Assembly: GCA_900555635.1 (NCBI GenBank)
Contig: USLU01000032.1
Coordinates: 1 to 55,411, forward strand
DNA: 55,411 nucleotides
Source: an uncultured Bacteroides sp.
GTDB lineage: Bacteria > Bacteroidota > Bacteroidia > Bacteroidales > Bacteroidaceae
Reading direction: 5' to 3'
In this document: positions 8,641 through 16,844 of the stretch, one piece after another
Layout of the letters: each line of letters starts with the position of its first letter
Position numbering within the stretch: the stretch's first letter is position 1
Translations under genes and position numbers: made by a program
Notes under the pieces: generated by a model
Seen by the model: only the letters and a program-made list of their open reading frames with translations
Told to the model about the DNA's origin: nothing
The model's database searches: none

Positions 8641-9468
8641 TTATTCTTTTATGTCACCCATGGCAACTTGATATTCTTTCCATAACTCGTCTATGTTATA
8701 CTGTTCACCCAGTACGTGTTTGATGGCACCGTCGAACGACCAAGGTACAACCTCTAGAGCGCTGCGGTTGAATTTACGAATGAAGTCGGAATCTTTATGA
8801 TCGCGCAACCATACAAAGAAATATCCCGCATGACGGTATCCATCCATGTAGTTTCCTCCTTTAGGTCTGTCGGTCTCACCATGAAAACCACCATTGGCTA
8901 CACGTACCGCATCGGCTATACCTTCGATGAATGCCCAAAACACCTTATTGGTTCCATACGAACCCACTCCTTGTGGCTCCAGTTGGTAAGCGTGAGTCAA
9001 TTCGTGAAGCAAAACGCCCCGTGTTTCGAAGTCAACTTTGGCTGTATCATTGTTGACAAATGATTTCTCTACGTGACGAGTGCTGTAGAAGATGGAGATT
9101 TCACCGTTTCCGCCGTCTTTGGCAGATACTCCGGCTCTATCTTCCAGCCTGTAGTGCAGATTATAAACAGGAACGATACTATCTGTGGGGCTAAAATATA
9201 ACGTATTGAGCACAGTACGCGCCTGTTTGCTGATGTATGCCTCTGCATTAGGAATCAGGCTATGGTAAATGCGTGATCCCTCGCTTTGCGGTGCGTTATC
9301 TTCAAATAAAATGTTGCCTACAAAGTAATCTTTCCATATACTATCCGTTTCTACCGGTACTGTTGTTGTAGAAGTTTCTTTTTGTACTTTCTGCTTCGGC
9401 ATCTTTGATGCACATGCAGATATACCTATTAGCAGGCATAGAACTGCAATTATACATTGTTTTTTCAT
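8641..9468 (-). CDS. basic-secretory-protein (BSP) family lipoprotein, putative zinc peptidase
   Basis: This is a lipoprotein (lipobox ISAC, Cys19) of the plant basic secretory protein family, whose members carry a zincin-like motif. Here HELTHAYQ (residues 155-162) gives His155, Glu156 and His159, and IEGIADAV (181-188) supplies the likely third ligand, Glu182. This layout resembles gluzincin-type peptidases, but the family's activity is poorly defined. It lies between two GH92 mannosidases, 4 and 35 bases from its neighbours, so it is co-transcribed. An appealing but unproven role is cleavage of the protein part of mannosylated glycoproteins, or release of peptide next to the N-glycan site. 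Confidence 0.8.
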   Translation of the reverse strand: MKKQCIIAVLCLLIGISACASKMPKQKVQKETSTTTVPVETDSIWKDYFVGNILFEDNAPQSEGSRIYHSLIPNAEAYISKQARTVLNTLYFSPTDSIVPVYNLHYRLEDRAGVSAKDGGNGEISIFYSTRHVEKSFVNNDTAKVDFETRGVLLHELTHAYQLEPQGVGSYGTNKVFWAFIEGIADAVRVANGGFHGETDRPKGGNYMDGYRHAGYFFVWLRDHKDSDFIRKFNRSALEVVPWSFDGAIKHVLGEQYNIDELWKEYQVAMGDIKE

Positions 9469-9503
9469 TGTTGATACTAGTTATTTGATGATTGATTCTA
9501 GTT

Positions 9504-11828
9504 TTATTCTCCATCAGTGAGCGAGTAAGGTTTGTCTGTTTTTGCCAAGCCGCGTGCTTTATTAGGAGAAGCGCTCATGGTAAATTCCAGGACGCCACCA
9601 TTGGTGATGTCTTCATGCGTAATGTACATCTTGGTATAGGGTTTTCCGTTCAATCGTACCGATTTTACATAACGCTTCTTGTCGCTAACTTCCGGAGCTT
9701 TGATTTCTAAAGTGTTTCCATTAGCTAAATGCAACTTGATATAAGGTACGTAGGGTGCACCCAGAATGTATTCGTTCGTGCCGGGACAAACCGGATAAAA
9801 GCCCATTGCCGTAAAAATATACCAGGCCGACATTTGTCCGCAATCGTCATTACCACCCAAACCCCGTATGTGATTCTTATACATCTTGTTCATCACCTCG
9901 CGTATCCAATATTGTGTTTTCCAGGGCTGGGAAGTCCAGGCATACAGATAAGGAATATGATGGCTCGGTTCATTGCCATGTACATAGCCGCCAATCAGAC
10001 ATTCTTTCGTGATGTCTTCGTTATCGGCATAGTACTCTTCGGGAAGGTGCATGGTGAATAACTCATCCAATTTGCGCACGAACTCTTTGTCGCCTCCCAT
10101 TTGTTTTATCAACCCAAAGGCATCGTGAGGTACATGGAAAGAAAAGTTCCATGAATTGCCCTCAATGAATCCTTCGCCATGAGTTTGTAGTACATCAAAC
10201 TTTTTCTTGAAGCTGCCGTCTTTGTGGCGGGGACGGACAAATCCCAGTTCTTTATCGAATATATTTCGATAGTTCAGTGCACGTTTCTTGTATTGTTCGG
10301 CTATCTCTTGATTGCCGGCATTCAATGCTGTCTTGTAGATAGTCCAATCATCATAGGCATATTCCAAAGTAGTGGAAGCAGCTACGCCGTTTCCGTCGAG
10401 TGGTACATAGCCATACTTTATGTAATCGGCTATTCCGTCAAAGTAACCTACATTAGAGGTAGTTACCATTGCCTTCAAGGCTTCCTCTTTATTGATATCA
10501 GCGCCTTTGGTAATAGCGTCCGCCAGTACTGAAGTAGCATGATAACCACTCATACACCAGTTGTCGTTAGCCATGTGGCTCCATACCGGTAGTAATCTGT
10601 GTACACTTTGTTGTTGATGTTTGATCATCGACTTCACCATGTTGGTAGCTTCCTCCGGCTTCATTAACATCAACAGAGGATGTTCGGCACGGTAGGTATC
10701 CCACAAGGAAAAGATGGTGTAATTGGTAAAACCTTCTGCCTGGTGGATGTTATGATCCAACCCGCGGTATTTGCCGTCGACATCCATATATACCGAGGGA
10801 TTAATCATGGTATGATAGTAAGATGTATAGAACATGGCACGCTGGTCTTCGGTTCCTTTCATCTCGATAGAACCCAATTGATGATTCCAACTTTCAGTGG
10901 CTTCACGAACGACTTCGGCAAATGATTTGGAGGTTGCCTCTGCCTGAAGGTTTTTCAATGCCGCCTCTGTGCTGGTGGCTGAAAGTGCGACTTTCACAAC
11001 CAGTTCGGGATTCTTTTCCGTATCGAACTCAAAGTAGGAAACCAATTTGCGTCCTGCCATTTCAGGAAAGTTATTATTGACAGGGAACTTACGCCACCAC
11101 CCATTGTATGGAATCCGCTGATGGTCTTTGTAGCCATATTTCTTAATGGGCTGTGACAGGGATATTGCAAAGTAAGTATAGTTGGTGCGTGCCCAACCAT
11201 TGGTGATGCGATAACCGGTCAGCAAGGTATCGTTTTCAACCCGTAATGTGGCCCAGAGAGTCTTCCCGTCATAGTTATAAATGCCATGATTTAAGTCGAG
11301 AATAATGCGTCCTTCCTGACTGGTTGGGAAAGTATATTTGTGCACGCCTACCCGTTGAGTGGCTGTTAGCTGTGCCTTTACTCCATAATCATCCAGTTGT
11401 ACTTCATAATATCCGGGAGTCGCTTTTTCAGTAGAATGCGAAAAGCGCGAACGATAGCCGTTATCCGGATGATCGGCTGTACCCGGATTTAATTTCAAAG
11501 GACCTACGGTTGGCATTATCAGGATGTCGCCGAGGTCGGAATGCCCGGTACCACTCATGTGGGTATGGCTAAAACCTACGATCGTCTTATCATGGTATTG
11601 GTATCCGGCACAGTACTCATAAGCTTTGGATTGATATACTCCATTTACATTATGTGGTATAGTGTCTGTATCTGGACTCAACTGTATGATGCCAAAGGGT
11701 ACGCATGCTCCCGGAAAAGTGTGTCCCATGCCATCTGTTCCTATCATAGGATTGACATATCCTGCCTGAGAGAAAACTGCAGCAGAAAAGAATACAGAAG
11801 TTCCAAAAGAAATTATTCTTTTATTCAT
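9504..11828 (-). CDS. GH92 exo-alpha-mannosidase (second)
   Basis: This is a second GH92 enzyme with a signal peptide (residues 1-20). Its motifs parallel those of the downstream paralogue: NPMIGTDGMGHTFPG (26-40), GFSHTHMSGTG (85-95), FSLWDTYRAEHPL (373-385), GNEPSHH with the catalytic acid Glu620, and GNDDCGQMSAW (659-669) with Asp661/Asp662. The two paralogues differ around the active site (SHTHMSG against SLSHLSG; PSHHIPYLY against PCHHIAFLY), so they probably cleave different mannose linkages or work at different depths of the glycan. It is the first enzyme gene after SusD. The 154-base gap between them holds two hairpins. Confidence 0.95.
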   Translation of the reverse strand: MNKRIISFGTSVFFSAAVFSQAGYVNPMIGTDGMGHTFPGACVPFGIIQLSPDTDTIPHNVNGVYQSKAYEYCAGYQYHDKTIVGFSHTHMSGTGHSDLGDILIMPTVGPLKLNPGTADHPDNGYRSRFSHSTEKATPGYYEVQLDDYGVKAQLTATQRVGVHKYTFPTSQEGRIILDLNHGIYNYDGKTLWATLRVENDTLLTGYRITNGWARTNYTYFAISLSQPIKKYGYKDHQRIPYNGWWRKFPVNNNFPEMAGRKLVSYFEFDTEKNPELVVKVALSATSTEAALKNLQAEATSKSFAEVVREATESWNHQLGSIEMKGTEDQRAMFYTSYYHTMINPSVYMDVDGKYRGLDHNIHQAEGFTNYTIFSLWDTYRAEHPLLMLMKPEEATNMVKSMIKHQQQSVHRLLPVWSHMANDNWCMSGYHATSVLADAITKGADINKEEALKAMVTTSNVGYFDGIADYIKYGYVPLDGNGVAASTTLEYAYDDWTIYKTALNAGNQEIAEQYKKRALNYRNIFDKELGFVRPRHKDGSFKKKFDVLQTHGEGFIEGNSWNFSFHVPHDAFGLIKQMGGDKEFVRKLDELFTMHLPEEYYADNEDITKECLIGGYVHGNEPSHHIPYLYAWTSQPWKTQYWIREVMNKMYKNHIRGLGGNDDCGQMSAWYIFTAMGFYPVCPGTNEYILGAPYVPYIKLHLANGNTLEIKAPEVSDKKRYVKSVRLNGKPYTKMYITHEDITNGGVLEFTMSASPNKARGLAKTDKPYSLTDGE

Positions 11829-11865
11829 AAGTATATTGTTTTTAAGTTTTCCGAGATTAACGAAG

Positions 11866-11962
11866 GAAGACTACATCTCTTTTCAGAGCAATGGTGATGA
11901 CCCTCGCCGGGAAAAAAATGTAGTCTTCACTATCCTTAGACTAAGCCGGAGCATAGTCTAAG
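11866..11962 (-). promoter_or_regulatory. two stem-loops between susD and the first GH92 gene
   Basis: Hairpin one has perfect 11-base arms (GAAGACTACAT at 11866-11876, complement at 11918-11928) and a 41-base loop. Hairpin two has perfect 9-base arms (CTTAGACTA at 11935-11943, complement at 11954-11962) and a 10-base loop. The arms share AGACTA, so alternative pairing is possible. No strong T-run follows. They may attenuate or stabilise the transcript so that susCD and the enzyme genes are expressed at different levels. Confidence 0.6.
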
Positions 11963-11982
11963 TTAAATCTATCGAAAGAGTT

Positions 11983-13353
11983 TTAGTAACCGCTATTCTG
12001 TTGTTTGGCTATTACCGGATTACCTTGCATCTCAGACAGAGGGATAGGCTGAATGCGATGGTGATCGTTTACTTCCAATGTCTTTTCGATCATCGGCTTA
12101 TAGATGGGCAGGTTAAAGCGGCGCATATCGAAGAAACGGTGTCCTTCATAGCAAAGCTCTCTGCGTCTTTCCAATAAGATTTCCTCCAGAAGTTCTTCTT
12201 TCGTAGTATAATCTTTCGTCTGCCATCCCTCAATACGATTAGCGCGCAACTGATTCAACAAAGTGCTTCCGTCAGAAACCTTTGTGTTGGCTTTGGCTTC
12301 AGCCATAATCAGCAACATTTCAGAAGAGCGTAGCATCTTTTGATCGGCAAGACCTACATTCTCGGCTGTACCTTTATACTTGATTACGCGTTTCACAGGT
12401 ACACCGTCACGGTCAACACCATCACCAATAAATATCTTAGCACGGATGTCACCTTCAGCAAAGTCGTTTATGATTTCGGTGGAAGGTTCGAAAGAGCTAC
12501 TGTTATCGGCACTGAAGAAAATAGTACCGATGGTTTCTTGTCCCGAAAGTCTTTTCAGTTCGAAGATAACTTCTTTATTACTTTCGTCACTCCAGATATC
12601 GGCGTACTCGTTAATGTTTGCAATCGGGTTCTGCGCCAATACTTCCGAAGCATACTCATAGGCTTTTTCGTAATTGCGTTCATAAAGATAGATACGAGCC
12701 AACAGCGCTTTGGCAGCAGCCTGCGATGCATATTCCGGCGTAGTGGGAGCCGTTTGGCTCAGCAGGGGAATAGCAGCCTCCAAGTCTTCTTTGAGGAATT
12801 TGAAACATTCGGCAACGGTGTTACGTCCTAAAGTTTCCAATACTACGGGGTCTTTAGCATAAGGTATGCCATAGCTATCTTTCTTTTCAAAATCAGAGAA
12901 GAAACGAAGTAGGTCGAAGTAGGTATAGGCACGAAGGAACAGGGCGCTACCTACGTAGTTGTTCTTTAGCTTACTCTCATTGTCATTGGCGGGAGTGATG
13001 CCTTTCGAACCGTTTATAGTACGATTGGCCATGCTGATAATTGAGTAATAAGAAGACCACAGTGAGTTATGGTCACCGGTAGAGGCACTATAAGTCCATT
13101 GATAAGAGTCGTCTCCGGCACCGCCATTCTGTCCGCCTTTATATACATCGTCGGATAATACGGCAGTGACACTGATGGTTTTTCTCATTGACATTTTAGA
13201 GTAAACTCCTGTCAGAGCTTGTTCCAGCGTAGTAATTGAGCTGAATATTTCCTTATCGCTTACTTTATCTGTCGGTTGCAGGTCGGTGAAGGCGCACGAA
13301 GTGGCAGATAGCATCATTCCGGCAGCGAATAAATAATTTATTATCTTTTTCAT
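11983..13353 (-). CDS. SusD/RagB-family surface glycan-binding lipoprotein (locus A)
   Basis: This is the surface lipoprotein lid of a SusC-SusD transporter. It has a lipoprotein signal (LSATSCAF, Cys at about residue 20), TPR-like helices with the family segment FLRAYTYFDLLRFF, and the C-terminal RagB signature ERRRELCYEGHRFFDMRRF followed by HRIQPIPLSEMQGNP. At 456 residues it is somewhat shorter than a typical SusD (500-600). It starts 14 bases after the SusC stop codon. By context the ligand should be a mannoside, delivered to the partner SusC after surface capture. Confidence 0.95.
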   Translation of the reverse strand: MKKIINYLFAAGMMLSATSCAFTDLQPTDKVSDKEIFSSITTLEQALTGVYSKMSMRKTISVTAVLSDDVYKGGQNGGAGDDSYQWTYSASTGDHNSLWSSYYSIISMANRTINGSKGITPANDNESKLKNNYVGSALFLRAYTYFDLLRFFSDFEKKDSYGIPYAKDPVVLETLGRNTVAECFKFLKEDLEAAIPLLSQTAPTTPEYASQAAAKALLARIYLYERNYEKAYEYASEVLAQNPIANINEYADIWSDESNKEVIFELKRLSGQETIGTIFFSADNSSSFEPSTEIINDFAEGDIRAKIFIGDGVDRDGVPVKRVIKYKGTAENVGLADQKMLRSSEMLLIMAEAKANTKVSDGSTLLNQLRANRIEGWQTKDYTTKEELLEEILLERRRELCYEGHRFFDMRRFNLPIYKPMIEKTLEVNDHHRIQPIPLSEMQGNPVIAKQQNSGY

Positions 13354-13367
13354 ACGAAGATTGTTTA

Positions 13368-16300
13368 TTAGAAGTTAAGATTAATACCAAAAGTAACATT
13401 TATAGGCAACGGATAGGACATGTAGTCGATTGAACCGCTGATTTCAGGATCTTGACCCGAATACGATGTAAAGGTTGCCAAGTTCTCTCCCTGGCAGTAT
13501 ACGGTCATTGACTTGATAACTTTCAACTTATCCAACAGTTTTCTGGATGGAGTATAAGCCAGTCTCAAAGTTTTAAACTTCAAGTAGGAAGCATCTTCCA
13601 GGAATTGTGAAGCCCAAGGACTCGGATTGTTCTTTGCATCGAAGCGGGGAACGTTAGTCACATCACCCGGCTTTTTCCACATAGTGAGCATATAAGCGGG
13701 CTTGTTTCCATTGAAATTGTGATTATTCAGATACCAAAGACTTGAATTCATGATATAATAATCAAAGGCGAAAGTAAAGTTTGCCGAGAGCTCGAATCCC
13801 TTATAAGTAAGGCTTGTATTGAATCCGCCGAACCAAGGTACTTCTGACGATTTGAATTTATCTACTGCCGGAGCATCTGAAATGTTTTCGGTCTTTCCGC
13901 CTTTTTGATCGTGGAACCATGCTTCACCTGTTTCAGGGTTTACACCTGCCCATTCAACCATGCACCATGTGCCCAAAGGTTTGCCGATTTCATACAGCAC
14001 ATCACCGTCGACGAAGCGGTTGTCTTCGTTTGACCAGGTACCCAAATCGGTAATTTCATTCTTGTTATAAGTAATGTTTGCTCCGATAGCCCATTCAAAA
14101 TCTTTTGTACGGATAGGAGTTCCGCTAACAGCAAGTTCAATACCACGGTTACGAACCGAGCCGGCATTTGTTCTGATATCCCCGAAACCGGAGATTTGAG
14201 AGATTTTCTTCCACATCAGCAGATCTTTTGTGTTCTTATTGTAGAAGTCAACTGTTGTATTCAGACGATTACCGAACATTCTTAAGTCAACACCCAAGTC
14301 AAACTGAGCAGATGTTTCCCATTTCAGGTTTGCATTTCCCAGTTCATTGTTAGCATAACCGGGTTTGCCATTATAAGAAACTTTGCTATAGCCGTCAAAA
14401 GAACTGAAATCTGAAATGCCATCCTGGTTACCGGTGGTACCGTAGCTGGCACGAATCTTCAATTGATCGATCTTTTCAAAGTTTTCCATGAACTTTTCAT
14501 TACCTAAATCCCATGCGGCACCCACCGACCAGAAGATAGCTCCTTTGTTGCTTCCTACAAACTTGGAAGATTCATCATAACGCAAACTGGCTGATAGGTT
14601 ATATCTGTTATTATATGTGTAGTTCCATTGAGTAAATGTGGATAGCAGGTTACTATGCGTTTTACTGCCTCCTATGGTTGGTGGGTTCTTGGAAGTACCG
14701 TTTTTATCACCTATACCGGCAGGAGTATCAGTCATAAATTGGTCCAAGTCATATCCTGTTTGGTTAAAACCGTAATAAGTACCGTCAAACAATTCAAAAC
14801 CGGCTACACCTGATACGGAATGCACATCGTTAAACAGCTTGTTGAAATTTAAAGTGTTAGTCCACGTATATCTACGAGTATCTGAAGTACTTTGTGATAA
14901 ATAACCTTTGTTGCTGGACGATTTGGGATGTTCACGGTCTAACGAAGTCATATTCTTTCTTCCATAATAATCAATACCGAAGTTGGTTTTAAAACGTAAC
15001 CAGTCAGTAAAACGTACATTCAGATAAGTTGATCCTACCAAGCGCAGCAAGCCGGAATTACGTTCATAATACTTGGTAATTAATGTGGGGTTATCACCAT
15101 TATACCAGTTGTCCGGTGATTCATACGGATAGGCTAATAGAGCTGTAAACCAAGGGTTCGTCCAACCGGTACGTCCTTCTCCTGTACTTGGGTCAGCAAA
15201 TTTGGAATTAGAATATCCCACACTGGCATTGACTCCGAAGTCAACCATACTATTTACTTTATGATCCAGATTCAAGCGAGCGGAATAACGTTTAATTTCA
15301 GAGCCTACCAAAGAGCCTTCTTGATCAAGGAATGAACCCGAAAGGAAGAATTTAGTTTTTTCATTACCGCCCGATAAAGTCAAGCTATGATCCATAGTCA
15401 AGCCGGTTTGGGTCATCTCGTCGATCCAATCGGTATCAGTTGCCCGTGCTGTGGTCAAGCGTTGTGCTCCTTCGGCAAGTTCCTTTTGTTCAGCCGGTGT
15501 GATTGTTCCGGCTGCTGCTTTCTGCTCCAATCCAAGCAGGCGCATGAGAGGGAATGATTTGGAATTGGGATTTTGAGCCACACAATATCCTTGGTACTGG
15601 ATATTCTCTGCTCCGGTCATCATGGGGCTTTTCGGATCACGAAGCATGCTCATTCCGACTTTCAGATTGTAGCTTACCTGAGTCTTTCCTTGTGAACCTT
15701 TCTTTGTAGTGATAACAATTACACCATTGGCGCCTCTTGAACCATAAATGGCTGTGGCCGAAGCATCCTTCAATACTTGGATATCTTGAATATCATCATT
15801 GTTCAAAGAAGAGAACTGAGCAGCTTCAATCATTACACCATCCATAATGTAAAGAGGTGTATTCGAGCCATTGATAGATCCCGTACCACGTACACGAATC
15901 TTCACGTCATTAGAACCGGGTTGACCTGATCCTGTAGAAATCATCAAACCAGCGATTTTACCTTGCAGACGGTCTTCCAATGCAGCCGATGATTGCTGAG
16001 CTATCTTATCGCTCTTAATCATATCAATAGAACCGGTTATCTGTCCGCGCTTAACCATGTTATAACCTACAATAACGACATCCTGTAAGCTTACTACATC
16101 TTCAAACAGCGTAACATCTATTTTAGACTGTTGGTTGATATCCACTTCGAGAGGAGAATATCCGATATAAGAAAATGATAGTTTAGTAACCCCGGCAGGG
16201 ACTTCGAGTGTAAACAGACCGTCCATATCTGTTATAGTACCAGTACTGGTGCCCTTAGCCAAAACAGTAGCACCAATAATAGGTTCGTGATTCTTGTCTT

Positions 16301-16487
16301 GAACCATACCTTTGATAACTTTGGTCTGTTGTTGCTCTACATTCTTAACAGACGCTACCGGTGTAGCTGTATTCTCACTGAGAGAATTGGCACTTGCCGA
16401 CAAACCAGAAGCTAATAATAGCGCGGCTAAGCAAGTAACTTTTTGTGTTCTTAAAGTGAACCGAAAATCTACAAAATTGTTTTTCAT
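13368..16487 (-). CDS. SusC-family TonB-dependent glycan importer (locus A)
   Basis: This is an outer-membrane TonB-dependent transporter of the SusC/RagA family. An extended N-terminus carries the signal peptide (hydrophobic TCLAALLLASGLSASA). A carboxypeptidase-regulatory-like domain follows (KGMVQDKNHEPIIGATVLAK), then the SusC plug marks DVVIVGYN and DASATAIYGSRGANGVIVITTKKG-type segments. The barrel ends in INLNF. No STN domain is present, which agrees with control by the hybrid regulator encoded upstream and not by an ECF/FecR pair. The 357-base region upstream contains the 22-nt periodic array. Confidence 0.96.
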   Translation of the reverse strand: MKNNFVDFRFTLRTQKVTCLAALLLASGLSASANSLSENTATPVASVKNVEQQQTKVIKGMVQDKNHEPIIGATVLAKGTSTGTITDMDGLFTLEVPAGVTKLSFSYIGYSPLEVDINQQSKIDVTLFEDVVSLQDVVIVGYNMVKRGQITGSIDMIKSDKIAQQSSAALEDRLQGKIAGLMISTGSGQPGSNDVKIRVRGTGSINGSNTPLYIMDGVMIEAAQFSSLNNDDIQDIQVLKDASATAIYGSRGANGVIVITTKKGSQGKTQVSYNLKVGMSMLRDPKSPMMTGAENIQYQGYCVAQNPNSKSFPLMRLLGLEQKAAAGTITPAEQKELAEGAQRLTTARATDTDWIDEMTQTGLTMDHSLTLSGGNEKTKFFLSGSFLDQEGSLVGSEIKRYSARLNLDHKVNSMVDFGVNASVGYSNSKFADPSTGEGRTGWTNPWFTALLAYPYESPDNWYNGDNPTLITKYYERNSGLLRLVGSTYLNVRFTDWLRFKTNFGIDYYGRKNMTSLDREHPKSSSNKGYLSQSTSDTRRYTWTNTLNFNKLFNDVHSVSGVAGFELFDGTYYGFNQTGYDLDQFMTDTPAGIGDKNGTSKNPPTIGGSKTHSNLLSTFTQWNYTYNNRYNLSASLRYDESSKFVGSNKGAIFWSVGAAWDLGNEKFMENFEKIDQLKIRASYGTTGNQDGISDFSSFDGYSKVSYNGKPGYANNELGNANLKWETSAQFDLGVDLRMFGNRLNTTVDFYNKNTKDLLMWKKISQISGFGDIRTNAGSVRNRGIELAVSGTPIRTKDFEWAIGANITYNKNEITDLGTWSNEDNRFVDGDVLYEIGKPLGTWCMVEWAGVNPETGEAWFHDQKGGKTENISDAPAVDKFKSSEVPWFGGFNTSLTYKGFELSANFTFAFDYYIMNSSLWYLNNHNFNGNKPAYMLTMWKKPGDVTNVPRFDAKNNPSPWASQFLEDASYLKFKTLRLAYTPSRKLLDKLKVIKSMTVYCQGENLATFTSYSGQDPEISGSIDYMSYPLPINVTFGINLNF

Positions 16488-16713
16488 GTGATTTCTTTAA
16501 ATAAGTAACAAGGTTAAAGTTTCTCTTTACTACGAATGACATTCATGACTGCAAATAAAGAGTGTTTTAAGTAGATGGGTGTTCTCTGGTATGCCAAAAT
16601 GATGTCACACCCTAAAATGTAACTGTAGAGTACAAATGGCACAATAGAGCACAGTTTCTTTCTTCGTGTTTTTAAGGTGAGTTATATACTTATCGATAAG
16701 GCTATCAGATTTA

Positions 16714-16823
16714 TTGCCAATTCGTAGGCAAGCCGTTGCCACTATATTGGCAAACTATTGCCATCAACTTGGCAAAAGCTTGCCAACATAGAGGCAACAA
16801 CTGACATCTTAATGTACTTCTGT
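16714..16823. repeat. 22-nt periodic inverted-repeat array upstream of susC (locus A)
   Basis: TTGCCA starts at 16714, 16736, 16758 and 16780, and its inverted partner (A/T)GGCAA starts at 16726, 16748, 16770 and 16792. Both series step by exactly 22 bases. Each unit is TTGCCA, six variable bases, WGGCAA, four variable bases, so inverted half-sites alternate every 10-12 bases. A decayed fifth unit follows at 16802. The array lies 227-320 bases upstream of the susC start and just after the regulator gene's stop codon. The rest of 16488-16844 is A/T-rich, with no gene seen. Confidence 0.85.
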
Positions 16824-16844
16824 TTAGTGACTAGTGACGTAAGT

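Noticed and set aside
16714..16823. Short CRISPR array
   Set aside because: The repeats are 6-base half-sites in a 22-base unit with 4-6-base spacers, too short for any CRISPR, and no cas genes are nearby. The same applies to the arrays at 23450 and 55215.
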